DNA of 64,000 nucleotides from Brachionus koreanus (GCA_016987375.1 PJRA01000263.1:1921209-1985208), one strand, 5' to 3'. Counted from the stretch's first letter, positions 1 to 11,888 are shown. Numbers and translations: made by a program. The notes: generated from the letters alone by a model not told the origin.

Positions 1-889
1 AATCAGAGCTAAAAATTACATTTTAAAGTAAAGTGTAAGATTATAATAAAAATGTTGTGTTTAAATATAGTTTTAGTTATTATATTAAATAGAAATCCTT
101 TGGAAAATTGGTAGTAAATGCATTGTGAAAATAATTTGATTAAGCTCCAATATAATTTTTTATGATTGTACAATAGCAAGATGTTACATTAATCTTTTAT
201 CAGATTAATGATAGAATGTGATTTAGCGAAATATTCTTCGATATTACTCAATTAGTTGACTATCTTAACACTAAATTAATTAACTTTATATTGAATTTTT
301 TTTGTAAAATAGTAAGCCTTTTCAAGGTTTTTATTATAGATACTAATGTTTTATCATCTTTAAAAATTTTTAAAATTGAAATTTCTAAAAAATTTTTTAA
401 TTTTACATGAAAATCACTTATTATTATTCAAAAATGTTAATTTATAAAATTTTTGAAATGATTTTTTATACACTTGAATATCTAGTATTTTATTTCTTGG
501 GGAAATATTTAAAAAGTCTAGTAGTTTAGTATAGTTTTGTTATCAAATCATCGCTGCATTAATAATTTATTCACATAGACTATTGCTTAATCGTTTAGAC
601 ATTTATCTCTATTTAGAATCAATGATTTTTTTTGTTGCAATAGTTTTGCTGATATAATCTTGTTTTAGGTGAACCAAATTTACCTCAAAAATAAAAATTA
701 GAGAATATAAAGCCATATAAATTAAAAAAAAATTGAAAATGACTAAATTTGAAAACGATTTTTGTAGGTTTATTGATCAGGGTTTATAACTAGATATTGT
801 TTATTTGATTTAACTGATAGAGTACCATGGCTATTTTTTGATTTTTTATTAATTTAATTGTATAATTTTTCTAGTTCCTTAGATTAAAT
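1..889. other. AT-rich intergenic sequence
   Basis: No coding frame, RNA gene or clear repeat is visible. The sequence is AT-rich with many short homopolymer runs. It ends where the Tc1/mariner-type terminal sequence begins at the TA of 890-891. Confidence 0.6.
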
Positions 890-1045
890 TACAGTGGTGA
901 TTTGATATAAGGATCCATGGTAAATTTACGAAAATTTACGTAAATTTGTGTAAATTAACGTAAAAAATGGTAATTTGACTATTTTTTACGTAAAACAAGA
1001 AATGTAAAAATTGGTAAATTAACTATAATTTACACAGTTTTACGT

Positions 1046-1296
1046 AAAATTTAGTTAATTTACCATTTTTTGCGTTAATTTATGTTAACTCCAAAAATGC
1101 CAAAAAAATTTCAAATTTTGCTGTTTTTCATAAAATTTTGATAAAAAATATTATTTTGTCATTTTTTCTTTCAATTTATTTCTTTACCATTTTTTCCATA
1201 AAAATTGGTAAAAAACAAAATTTTTACTGGTAAATTTTGGTAAAAAATTGTAAAAAACAAAAAAAAAGTAAAACGAATAAGATTTGTATTAAAAAT
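1046..1296 (+). repeat. Left arm of long inverted repeat
   Basis: The reverse complement of this segment matches 1991-2240 with only a few differences. The arm contains TTTACGTAAA-like and GGTAAATT-like words. Confidence 0.85.
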
Positions 1297-1409
1297 TTAT
1301 TATAATCTCTAGAATATAATAAAACAAGTTTCTAGTTTTTTTTAATTTTTGATGTGCAATGCTGGTCATTCAAATATTCATTCAAAACCTTCACTTTTGG
1401 GACATTTGA

Positions 1410-1857
1410 ATGGCCAAAACGATTATGAGACAGTTTGAGTTTTCTTTAAAGCCTTTTAAATCAATAATGGACTCTGAAATGTATAGATATATATTAGCTG
1501 AGTATTTATTACCTTTTGGAGCAGGTAAATTTGATTTAGCTTTTAAGTTACATCAAGACAATGATCCAAAACATAAGTTTAATTTATGTCAAAATTTTCT
1601 TAACCATAACAATATTAATTTGGTATATTATAAAAATTTTAGTTATTTAAAGTTATACAGCATAGTAATTAAAGGTGAAATCCCCTCTAAATTTACATGA
1701 TTCAAAACCCATAGAAATGGTATGGCATGAAATGAAAAAATTCATCATAATACCAAAAAATGAAGATGATGTTTTGAAATATATTTTTGATTTCCAAAAA
1801 ACTCTAACACCTGAAAACTGCAAGAAATATATTCACCATTTAAAAAAAATAAAATAA
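1410..1857 (+). pseudogene. Tc1/mariner transposase fragment, frameshifted
   Basis: Two overlapping open segments in different frames (1410-1700 and 1675-1857) together cover the C-terminal half of a Tc1-type DDE transposase. The first carries a MDSEMYRYIL segment and the catalytic-Asp motif QDNDPKHK. The second carries KPIEMVWHEMK, holding the last acidic catalytic residue of the Tc1 triad. The N-terminal DNA-binding half and the first catalytic Asp are absent, and a frameshift near 1680 separates the two pieces. It lies between the inverted arms, as expected for the element's own enzyme. It cannot encode an active enzyme. Confidence 0.85.
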
Positions 1858-1990
1858 TTCATATTTTTAAAAAAAGTTTTCATTAACATTCTAATTAATA
1901 TATTACAAAGGTAATTGAAATTGTAATTCAATAAGATAGTGATTGGTCAGGATATTAATTTAATTTAAAAAAAATTTCAAAAATTAAAGT

Positions 1991-2240
1991 TTTTTATTAC
2001 AAATCTTATTCGTTTTACTTTTTTTTTGTTTTTTACAATTTTTTACCAAAATTTACCAGTAAAAATTTTGTTTTTTACCAATTTTTATGGAAAAAATGGT
2101 AAAGAAATAAATTGAAAGATAAAATGACAAAATAATATTTTTTATCAAAATTTTATGAAAAACAGCAAAATTTGAAATTTTTTTGGCATTTTTGGAGTTA
2201 ACATAAATTAACGCAAAAAATGGTAAATTAACTAAATTTT
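1991..2240 (-). repeat. Right arm of long inverted repeat
   Basis: Inverted copy of 1046-1296. The open frame seen on the minus strand here is only translated repeat and is not a gene. Confidence 0.85.
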
Positions 2241-2368
2241 TCAATATTTTAGCAAACAAAAAGCTTTTATTTTGAAAACAAGGTCAAAGATGTTTAAACT
2301 AAGACTTCTAAAAATGATTTATTAGTGCAATATATTATTCAAATACTAGAAATAATTTTAAGTATAAT

Positions 2369-2909
2369 TACAATGGTGATTGGCTACATGGATTTTACGT
2401 AAAATTACGTAAATTTACCAAAAAACACGTAAATTTCGGTAAATTTACCTAAAATGACTTTTGTAAAGAATAGTAAATTTATGCAAATTTACATTAATTT
2501 ACGTAAAATTACGTTAAATATTGTAAATATTTGTATAACCAAAAAAGGTCAATAAAATCTGAATAAATGCAATTTTTTAATAAAATTTTCAATTTTTTTC
2601 ATTTTGCTTTTTGACTAGATTATATTTTAAAATTTTATTTTTTTACGTAAATTTGCGTAGAATTAAATTTTAATATACGTAAATATAGGTAAAAAAAGGT
2701 AAAATTTGAGAAAAAATAGTAAAAAAAGTAAAAATTAATAATTTTATTGAAAGTTTATTAAATTTAATTTATCTTTTTTTGTATACTAATGATTTGACCA
2801 GTCTTCATCTTTAGCTATTACAGGAATAACTTTTTTCTGGAATATTTACAGTATTTAACGTAATTTTACGTAAAATTTGGTAAAATCCATGTAGCGAATC
2901 ACCACTGTA
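2369..2909. mobile_element. 540-bp non-autonomous element (MITE), CAGTGGTG family
   Basis: The ends are inverted copies of each other: the left end reads TACAATGGTGATTGGCTACA and the right end, reverse-complemented, reads TACAGTGGTGATTCGCTACA. Similarity continues through ATGGATTTTAC. Both ends abut TA, as expected for Tc1/mariner target-site duplication. The interior has no coding frame and repeats the TTTACGTAAA theme of the element to the left. It is probably mobilised by the transposase of that family. Confidence 0.8.
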
Positions 2910-3643
2910 TATATTTTTTTTTTAAATTGACATTTTTCTAATAGTTTAATTAATTCTTTAAACAAATAATGAATATTAAAAAAAAAAAAACTGAATTGAT
3001 TCTTTAGACTTTTAAACAAAACCCAACAAAAAGGTAATGATGCATGTTTGATGGAAGTTTTCGTGAGTTGTTGAAAAGTAAAAGAGAGGAATCCAACTAT
3101 CTGTAGATAGATGGCTAAAGACTTACATTAAAAAAAGCTAAAAATTACTCTTTTTTTTACTCGGCCTAATACTAATATAGGTTTTAAAGCCTTTTAATGA
3201 GACAAAATTTTTTAAGCAAATATTTATTTTTATACATTAAAAAAAAAACCAAACAGTAAAATACATAAATATTCAATCAATATTAATTAAACTAGTAAAA
3301 TAATTGAAAATTTAACTTAAATTTAAATTTAACAACAGAATGTAAAATATCTACGTGTGCATATTTTTTTCAAATAATTTTCATTTTTTACTCTTTTCTT
3401 ATTTACATACAATCAAAGAACAAGGATAAAAAATAAATAAAAAAAATTATTTGCTGCAATCACACGCCAATACACCACATCGGCCAAGTATCCAAAAACA
3501 AACCCAATGAAAAAAATTAATTTAAATTAAATTTTATATAATTTTGTTAGACAAAAATTAGAAGAAAAAAGTCCATATGAAAAAATTCATTTGAAAATGA
3601 TTGAAAATTTAGAACTGTATTTTACATTCGAGACTGAGTGTGT

Positions 3644-5003
3644 CTAGTATGGCGTTGGTCTCGAGTAATTATTGTTGCTTCTGTTAGAATGGTGGTAACC
3701 ACGGCCCTGGTTACGATCACCTCTATCATTTTGTCTATCGTAATTTCTCTCATTTCTATCGTTATTTCGTCTATCATTGAATCTGTTTCCACCTCCGTGG
3801 CCGCGATCACCCCTGTGGTCGCCTCTGTAGCCGCCACCACCTCCTCGGTGGCCTTTGAAGTTGTTGAAATTGTTCTTTCTAGTAGCCAGCTGAATCTTCA
3901 CAATGGAGCCAAGAATTTCCTTGTTATCGAACCAATTTATGGCGGCAGTGGCTGCTTCTTCGTCATCGTAAGTCACTGTAGCTTCGCCTTTGCCCTCGCC
4001 AGTCGTTTTGTCTTTGTATATCCAAATTTTGGAGTTGCCAGTCTTTTTGTCTATCTTAATAAGACCAATTGATCCGAAGTTTTGTTCCAATTCGGGAACA
4101 GTAACTGTCTTGGGCAAATTTTGGATAAAAATAGTGTCACGCTGAGTAATTGTATCTCCCGATTGGCTTTCAGTAAAATTGTTTTTGTTTCTGTAGCCTA
4201 ATAGGTATTAAAAATAAAAAATTAGCATTTTGGAATAAAATTTTTTTTCTTTTTTTAACAAAAAAAAAATATTGGTAAAAATAATATTTGGCCTTAGTAT
4301 TACAAAATAAATTTACCAGAATTGGAATTATTATTAAATCGATTATTATTATAATTATTATTAGAGTTATTATTATAAGAGTTTTGCTGTTGATATGACC
4401 CTTGTTGCTGATTTTGTCCACTGTAAATTTAAAAATTCATTTGTATTTTAGGATTATATTGTTTAAATGAGAGTTTTTATTTTTAAAAATAAATCCTGAA
4501 ACTAGAAAGCTAACGTCATTTTTTTTTTTAAATGTAAAAAAAAGAATTTTTATACCGATACAATTCAATTTTGAGGCTAAAAATAATTTATATTTTTTAC
4601 AAATTATTAAAAATACCTAAGACGAATGTTTTGATCACTGTTTAGTGACGAGAATTTTTAGTTTAAGATTTATGCAAAAATTTCTCTCTGAATTTTAGTT
4701 TAAAATTAGAATTAAATTTAAAAATTGTTTACCTTTTAGTGTAAGAATCATCATTACTAGTAGCTTGATTATTATAGTTACTTGTTTGATTATCTACATT
4801 ATTGTAATCTAAAAAAACAGAAATTTATTATTTTAAAGGGAAAAAATTTTAATATAAATGCCCGATTGGGTTAACGAGGCATTTTGCTTGAGTTAAAATC
4901 TAAGCGTACCTTGTTGGTATTGAGTGTACAGTCCATTTGGATCAGACATGCCGTACAAAATGTAATTTTGCAAGAATTTGTCATATGCGTTTTCTTCAGT
5001 CAT
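3644..5003 (-). CDS. FUS/EWS/TAF15 (FET) family RNA-binding protein
   Basis: Four exons (5003-4910, 4808-4733, 4420-4317, 4197-3644) join in frame to 275 codons. The N-terminal ~90 residues are rich in Y, Q, N and S (for example GSYQQQNSYNNN), like the prion-like activation/phase-separation domain of FET proteins. A single RRM follows: DTIFIQNLP is RNP2-like, and the KGEATVTYDDEEAATAAINW stretch is highly typical of FUS/TAF15. An RGG/RDD-rich tail ends in RPTPY, matching the C-terminal PY nuclear import signal bound by transportin. By family knowledge it acts in transcription and pre-mRNA processing in the nucleus. The RanBP2-type zinc finger that normally lies between the RGG boxes is absent, making the protein short for the family. 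The 3' UTR probably runs to about 3200. Confidence 0.88.
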
Positions 5004-5940
5004 TTTTGAAAATATCTAAATATTTTTAGATGATCAGCTGTAATTTATAGCATAGAGCAGTTGAATCTTGCCTATTCAGGCTATTAAATTTCCCAATAAT
5101 AATTAATTTGCGCAAAAATATAAATTTAAGAGAAAAGAATTAGCTATTTTTATTTATTTTTGGCGTATTAAACATGGTGAATATGTTGGGCTGAGTCTAA
5201 ATATGCATATACGCGTTCACTAATTCATTTTAATAAAATATTTTATGGTTTGTGAAAAAATAAAACTTATAGTTTTTTAGTTATATTTGCAGTGAAATTT
5301 TTTATGTTGTACTTACAAATTGTCTTTGTCTGAACAAAATAAATCAGATTTAACTGTTCATTTTAATTTTAACGAAGAAAAATCTTTAATTTTTATTTTC
5401 TCGCTTTTTTTCAAAAATATACTAACATAGTTATTTATTTAATGGTGATTACAGGCTTTATTATTAAAATTTAAAATTGAAATTTTTTTTTATTTTTTTT
5501 TGAAGAGTTATATTGAGAAATTATTATTATAATCGAACAAAAATTCTTCCTTTTTTGATAAATTAAAATATAATTTCTTTAAAAAAATTTTGCAACAATG
5601 TTTTGCACCTTTTTTTATCTAAAATAAAATCTCTCTTCAATTATCAATTTAAATCATATTGATGTTTTATTTTTTGTCTTTTTTTACATGGGAAAAAATA
5701 TTTTAAGAAAAAAAAGTGCTTACAGTATTTTTCTAAAATATTTTAATTTGGTAAATTTTAATTAAAAAAAAAAGTATTTTTGCTTGACTTTTATTTGAAT
5801 TTTGCAATATCAAAAGGAGTCTTCATTAAATAGACAAGTAAAATATCCTAAAAAATTAAAATATTGAAAGTTTAAATTTAAGAATTTTTTTATTTACAGA
5901 TTTTTTTGTCACAAATCAAGACGATTAAAACATAAGTTTA
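5004..5940. other. Intergenic region upstream of the FET gene
   Basis: It must contain the promoter and 5' UTR of the minus-strand FET gene. No TATA box or other motif stands out in the AT-rich background, and no coding sequence was seen. Confidence 0.5.
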
Positions 5941-5950
5941 ATCTAAAGTT

Positions 5951-6540
5951 ATGCAATTACATCAATATTTTCTAAGAAATTTAAATCATTTTAAATTCGA
6001 AAAAGTAAAATTTAAATTAACGACCAATAAACAATATTTCGAGTTTTGCATGTTTAAAGATTTTGTAACAGCTGATAAAATATGCAAAGGTATTTTCGAT
6101 GAGCACAAATGGAGAAAAGGGAATTTAGATTAATATGAAAAAAGAAGATTTTCATGTTATTCACAAGGTAGTAAAGGTAAGTCCAGTTTAAATGTATTTG
6201 CTCTTGCACCAAGACTCACAAAAATGCGCTCTGTATATGTCAACAGATAAACATAATCATGCAAGTAAATGTGAATTATAATTTGATCATCAACGTTTAA
6301 ATCCATTTGTTAGGGACGAGATACTTAGAATTTACGAAAATGAAACTAATTCAACTGCTCTTATTCTCGATAAACTAGAAGATAAGGCTATTGTCGCTTC
6401 TGTCCACCAAATATACAATTCGATTCATCGTTATAAAGTCAAAAATTATGGTTCTCGTAACATGACGTTGAATGAACTTAAACTATGGTGTTCTCAAAAT
6501 CAAGATATACCCGAAAGTTTAGACAAAGATTTTCTTTAAT
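5951..6540 (+). pseudogene. Decayed FLYWCH/MULE-like transposon fragment
   Basis: An open frame at 5951-6133 contains an F..FEFCMFK segment. A second readable frame at about 6210-6280 encodes KCALYMSTDKHNHASKC, resembling the C..C..HNH zinc-binding end of FLYWCH-type fingers. A third stretch (about 6280-6540) runs open to a stop as FDHQRLNPFVRDEIL... and resembles the region after the finger in MULE-type elements. Frames shift and stop codons intervene, so it is a relic. The assignment rests on motif recognition only. Confidence 0.5.
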
Positions 6541-7988
6541 ATTCAGAAATTCAGTCGAGATGAGGAGTTTGACTATTCTTTTACTGCATGACTTAATATT
6601 TTTTTTCATATAAGTAGGGTAAAGGGAAATAAAAAGACTTTTTTATAAGAAATATTTGAAATTATTCAAAAATTTTCTGTCTTTTAATTCTCAGTCATGA
6701 TCAAGTTTCAGATTTACTTGATTAATTTCTTCGAATATATTTTCACAAGGAGATAAGCTAGAATTAATTTTCACTCTCACTAAGATTAATCATTTGTTAA
6801 TACCAGCTACCTTATAATTACAGATAGAAAGCTATGTGTGATTTTTATTTTTGGGCTAGCTTCCATAATTTTTTCAATTTTATCCTCGACTTCTTTTCTA
6901 AAATTTTCTTAAATTAGTCAGGAGTAGTTCAAAATCTTGATTAAAAATCATGCTTGTGATCAAAGAATTGTTATCATTAAAAATCTTTTGGGACATATAT
7001 TTTTAATTATAATTTAAATTTTGCTGTCGTTTTGCATGATGTCGAATTTAAATAAGCTTGAAAAAGTAAAATTAATTAATATATATTTTACAAAATATAA
7101 AAGGTATTTAACCGGTTTGAAAATTTTTCTAACAAAATTTGATTATTCAATAGAGGAAAAATGCATTCACTTTTATTGCTTTTTTAGTATTATTAACCTT
7201 TTTATTTTTATAATTCAATTAGAGAATAAAATTATGTTAAACTTTTTTTTCTGATTACTAAAATATTTAAAATCTCACTTAGAAGAAAAATTACATTGAA
7301 TTTTTTTTTCTGAAAATATTTTATAAAATTTCATAAATTGAAAAAAATTTTTTTTAAAATAAAAGGTAACTTTATAAAAAATTCAAAGGAGTTAATTTAC
7401 GCTTTAATTAATTTAAATTTAACTTTTTTTCTATTATATTCATTGCTTATTATAAGGCTTTTGTTTGATTTAAATTATATTTATAATTTTAAATTAATAT
7501 CAGTGCTTTTTTGCGTTTGGAAATTAAAAACAATTACGATCCATCAATTTTTTTTCTTATTTGGTCTTTAAACCGTTAATTATTAATTAAACTCTGAAGA
7601 CATTCCAAATTCTGAAGCTAAAAAACCTTAATAAATAAAATTAAAAATTTTTTTTCTTATTAACTAATATTTTCGTGACAAATTTTTAAGGGCTTTTAAA
7701 TCCATCTAGCAAAAAAATTTGTCCTTGAATTTTGAATTTTCAGAATGAAAATTTTAAACAGGCTTGATTTAGCCGACTAATTCTTCACACAAGTTTTGAA
7801 GTACTTTTTTTCTTTAAGGTTGTGTAATCAAAAATAATTTTGTTTTTTACTGCTATAAGCTTTTATTACCTGACAAAAAAATTACATAAACTTTTATTAA
7901 TGCTGTTGAAAAATGTGATTAATTATTTAAAATTTGGTATAAAAATAACTGGCATAAACTAAAAGCTGTTTTCTAAATAGAAAAAAAA
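6541..7988. other. Intergenic sequence, no gene seen
   Basis: Small open frames at 7021-7254 and 7338-7571 are Phe/Leu/Ile/Asn/Lys-rich translations of AT-rich DNA and match nothing I recognise. The promoter of the membrane-protein gene starting at 7989 must lie at the right end. Confidence 0.5.
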
Positions 7989-9067
7989 ATGTACTTTGCG
8001 GACAAAACAAAACACAACTGGTTTGTTGTTGCTTTGATATTAAGCAACATATTAATTTATGTGACCATGCTAGGATTTAACATTTTATCATCATTTCCCA
8101 TAAACAGTACAACAAGTAAATAGATTAATTAATTTAAATTTAAATTTAAAATTTTTGTAATTTAAAGAAATATTTCCAACTGATGTGGGAGGCATTTCAA
8201 ATGATTATTTCATCGAAGTGACTCCAGCTTCTTGGGTATTTTCAACAGTGTGGACAATTATTTTTATATGGAATGGCTTGTGGCTCATTTATGCCTTTGT
8301 AAATATCTTTCGTCGTCTAAAAGACAATACTCTTTTCTACAGAAAATTTGACTTTTTAAATTTCGGAGTTTTTATTGCTTTTATTGTGAACAACTTGTCA
8401 ATAATTGCATGGTTATTCTTGTGGTCTAACAAATTTGCTGGGGTAATTAACATTTCAAATTTTTGTTTAGCCTTTTATTATAATTTTCTTTTTAAAGTGG
8501 GCTTTATTTGTAATTGTTTTATGTGTGATTCCTCTAAATGTGGCCTTGTTCATATTTTATCGAAAATTTGATGAATGCAAAGAGGAATTAAGAGAACGTC
8601 GACTGATAGTAGATTTAGTTATTATTCGAATTTTGCCACAGAATGGTCTAGCAACATTTGCAACATGGCTAACTTTGGCTACAAATTTGAATTTTGCAAC
8701 TTTTCTTGCCTACGAGGCTGGAGCTGAGCAGGACGTTGCATCCACTTTGATTCTTTTTATTATCTTGACGATCGCAGTAGTTTATTTTGTAATAGAAAAT
8801 TTCGTTTGGCAAAGATATTTATTGTATAATTTTTCGCCTTGGTTTGTGATAAATTTTGCCCTTTTGGGAAGTGTAATCAAGAATTACAATGCTTCAAATC
8901 CATCAAGAAATAATATAATCACCATTATTTTACTTATTATCACATTTTTTCTAGCTATTGGGAAGATAGTAATGTTTATATTGTATAAAACTGCTTGCAA
9001 GAAATACGCAAATCGAAAGACTTTTCATAGGCATCAAAGTGTAGATATTTCCAAAGAAGAATCATAA
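7989..9067 (+). CDS. Multi-pass membrane protein, TspO/MBR-like type
   Basis: Three exons (7989-8115, 8168-8442, 8498-9067) join in frame to 324 codons. About eight hydrophobic segments are visible: one near the N-terminus, one in TPASWVFSTVWTIIF, and the rest spread to a final helix before a basic tail. The TPASW.FS.VW motif followed by a Trp/aromatic-rich helix resembles the TspO/MBR-like eukaryotic family (the group containing zebrafish si:ch211-161h7.5). The molecular function of that group is not established, so none is assigned. The tail is basic and soluble and probably cytoplasmic. A poly(A)-type AATAAA lies near 9130. The gene structure is firm, the family assignment moderate. Confidence 0.75.
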
Positions 9068-10991
9068 ATTCTTATTTAGATTTTTTTGATTTTAGATAAT
9101 TATAAGATAAAAATGCTTGAATTCAAAGAATAAATTTTTTTAATCCAGTTTTTTTTTCTATTAGTCTTTGATTCCTCTATTGCTTTGTCATTCAATTTCA
9201 CTAGTAGCCTTCATTTAAACACTTCAGATTAAAAATTCATTAGTGTTTTACAATTAGTTAGTTTAAATCTAAATTTAAATAGAATTAGTTTATCTACAAG
9301 GAATTGGTTATATATTTAGTTGAATTTTCAAAAAATTGAAAGCAATAATATTCAATTCATTCAAAAATAAACTAACGTATTTGTTCGATTTTAAAGACAT
9401 GTCTTTTGATATCGAACACTAGTTCAAAATTTTTAACTTGTGACATGAACTAAAAGTCGAAAATGCTCAAAAAATATTCAAAATTAAGAAAATGTCTTAA
9501 ATTAAAAATTTTAACATGTTTATAAGTTTAATTTCACATTCCAGCTTGAGATTTCTATGAAAAATAAAAAAAAAATTTCATTTTACTTAAATTTACAGCG
9601 CTGGATCAAAAAAATAATAAAATCTTAATTTTTAGATTTTAAAATTTGAATCTATATGTTTTGAAAACAAAGTTTGAAAGTATTGTTGGAGCATCCGGTG
9701 AAAGTTAAGAAGATAGGTGAGATAGATTTATTATCTGCATTATAGTTGTTGTTGTTGTTGTTTTCCAGTCAGTGAAACTTTAATACTGATCAAAAGTTTG
9801 TATAAAAGATCGACTAAAAAAACCCTTAATGAACTTCTAATTTAAATGCTTTATTATTATTCTTTTTGAATCAAAATTGAATTTTTATACTCAAAACTTG
9901 AAGGGTTTTTTTGTGCTTAATGTTACATCTTTTCTTTGTTTTTTGTTAAATAAATTTAATCATTTTTGAAAATAATTTTCTTATACGGAAATCAAAAATC
10001 AAAAAAATTTAAAAATTAATTCATTTTCGGAGCAAAATATCATATTTTGCCTCTCCAGGTTTCGAATGTTTGAAAATTCTTAGAATTAATTCATCACATA
10101 GAAACTTGATAAATCATATAAAAATGGCAAAAAGAGCTTGAAAAGAAAAAGCTTGTAAATGAGTTGTAAACTCATCAACTTAGTTTGCGTGAATTATGTC
10201 TTCTGTGTAATTTTCTTGGAAAAAAAATGAAAAAAAATTTCATTCGAAAATTAAATAATTACAATCAAACTTGAACAAAATGGAATCAAAATATGGATTT
10301 ATGCTTTAACGAAAATAGAATAAAAATAAATATTTTTTTTTTGAAAAAATTAAATTTTAAAGATAACTCTTCAAATTTGCGAAAAAAAAATGATTTTGAT
10401 TGTGAATGAGTGGAGATCAATTTGAGCAAAAAGTTAAATCTCAACTGAAAGTCTTAATAAATGTAGATAGTTCGTGTTTAACTTAACAAAGCTAATTTTT
10501 TTTTATTAATTAAATTTATCATAAAAGAAAGTGTTTATTTTGCAAATATTGGAATCACTTTTTGAATAAAATTCAAAACATAGATAAAATAACTTTAACA
10601 AAAATTTGCATTATTTTAGCCATTTATAAATCTCAAATCAGTAAGACTTCTAATTAAGCATTATATTTTTGCTAGTTATGCGAACACATTGAATAAAAAA
10701 TTTTTAATGCATAATTTGAAATATCTTAAACCCTAAAGAACTTGCTAGTTATTAATAATAAAAATTAATAATGAAATCCCTAATTTAAAAGGTATTCACT
10801 TTTTAATTTTAGAAGACCTATATAACATAACACTATACGAAATATTTTTGTCCTTTTCCTCTTTATTTGTTTGTACTTGGGCTATTATTTTAATTAAAAA
10901 ATATCTTTTCAAAAAGCTTATTTAAGATAATTATTCACCTAAAATTAGTTGCCAACCCAAAAAAAAATATATGAATAAATGACTTGGAAAA
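9068..10991. other. Intergenic sequence
   Basis: No coding frame. A short GTT microsatellite lies at about 9746-9762. The remainder is AT-rich. The GTPase promoter must lie at the right end, but no core element stands out. Confidence 0.55.
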
Positions 10992-11888
10992 ATGACCAGC
11001 AAAAAGCGAGATTCTTCTTCGAACAATGCAATAAAATGTGTTGTTATTGGTGATGGTACCGTTGGAAGTAAAATTTATAAAATTAAACTGATATATTTTT
11101 AAATTCATCAAATCAAAATTTCAGAGACATGTTTGCTTCTAACCTATTCAACAAATAAATTTCCTACTGATTATATTCCAACGGTTTTTGATAATTATGC
11201 AGTTGATCTTTTAATCGGTGATAAAAACTACACTTTAGCTCTTTTTGACACAGGTGAATACCAGGCTAAATTGAACCTGACTGTTTTATTTATTTTCTAT
11301 TTTTTAGCTGGACAAGAAGGCTTTGACCAACTCAGACCAATTGCTTATCCTCAGACTGATGTATTCCTTGCCTGTTTTTCAGTTGTTCTACCAAGTTCTT
11401 TGCAAAACATTCAAAAACAATGGGTGCATGAAATCCGAAAATATTGTCCACACACTCCCTTTATACTGGTAATTATTGTAACTTAAATCTTGGTTTTAAT
11501 CCTCTGATAAAAATCAGAACAATTTTGCATGAGTTAAAATTTTATGTGAAAAAAAAAATTTGAATTCAAAAGATTAAGAATTTTTATTATATTTTATTTT
11601 ATTTATTTAAAATTAAAATTATAAATAACAATAGGAGATTTTTATTTATAGGTTGGAACAAAAATTGATCTCAGAGACAACAGAGATGAAATTGAAAAGC
11701 TGGCAAAAAAAAAAGAAAGACCAATTTCTAGTGAAGAAGGAGCTCGATGGGCCAAAAAGCTAAAAGCTGATAAATATGTCGAATGCTCTGCTTTGACGCA
11801 AGCAGGATTAAAAGACGTTTTTGATGAAGCAATTATCACAGTATTGAATACAAATAAGCCTAAGAAAAAACCTTGTATTATTTTGTAA
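10992..11888 (+). CDS. Rho-family GTPase, Cdc42/Rac-like
   Basis: Four exons (10992-11067, 11125-11253, 11308-11468, 11652-11888) give 201 codons. Visible motifs are the P-loop GDGTVGKTC, the effector loop [11 protein letters not shown] with its conserved Thr, DTAGQE for magnesium/gamma-phosphate sensing, GTKIDLRD for guanine specificity plus the Rho insert helix, ECSALTQ, and the C-terminus [10 protein letters not shown]. The last is a polybasic stretch plus a CAAX box ending in Leu, predicting geranylgeranylation and membrane targeting. FDNYAV and FSVV.PSS resemble Cdc42 more than Rac. Oddities are a ~13-residue Ser/Lys-rich N-terminal extension and EGFD where Cdc42/Rac have EDYD in switch II. 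By family it switches actin/polarity signalling. The assignment to Cdc42 rather than a divergent Rac/RhoG is uncertain. Confidence 0.9.

Larger units (their letters stand above)
890..2240. mobile_element. Decayed Tc1/mariner element with ~250-bp inverted arms
   Basis: The left end starts at a TA followed by CAGTGGTGA, the terminus shared with two other elements in this window. It is followed by many copies of the short palindrome TTTACGTAAA and variants. Positions 1046-1296 and 1991-2240 are a near-perfect inverted repeat flanking a broken transposase. The matching outer ~150 bp of the right arm is missing, because similarity stops abruptly at 2240, so the element is truncated on the right. 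Its terminal sequence resembles that of the neighbouring 540-bp element, which points to one family. Confidence 0.8.

Noticed and set aside
2053..2259. Minus-strand open frame in the Tc1/mariner arm
   Set aside because: It is translated inverted repeat; no similarity to any protein family.
3638..4072. 144-residue plus-strand open frame rich in Val/Ser/Ile
   Set aside because: It is the antisense of the RRM/RGG exon of the FET gene; the minus-strand reading has clear domains.
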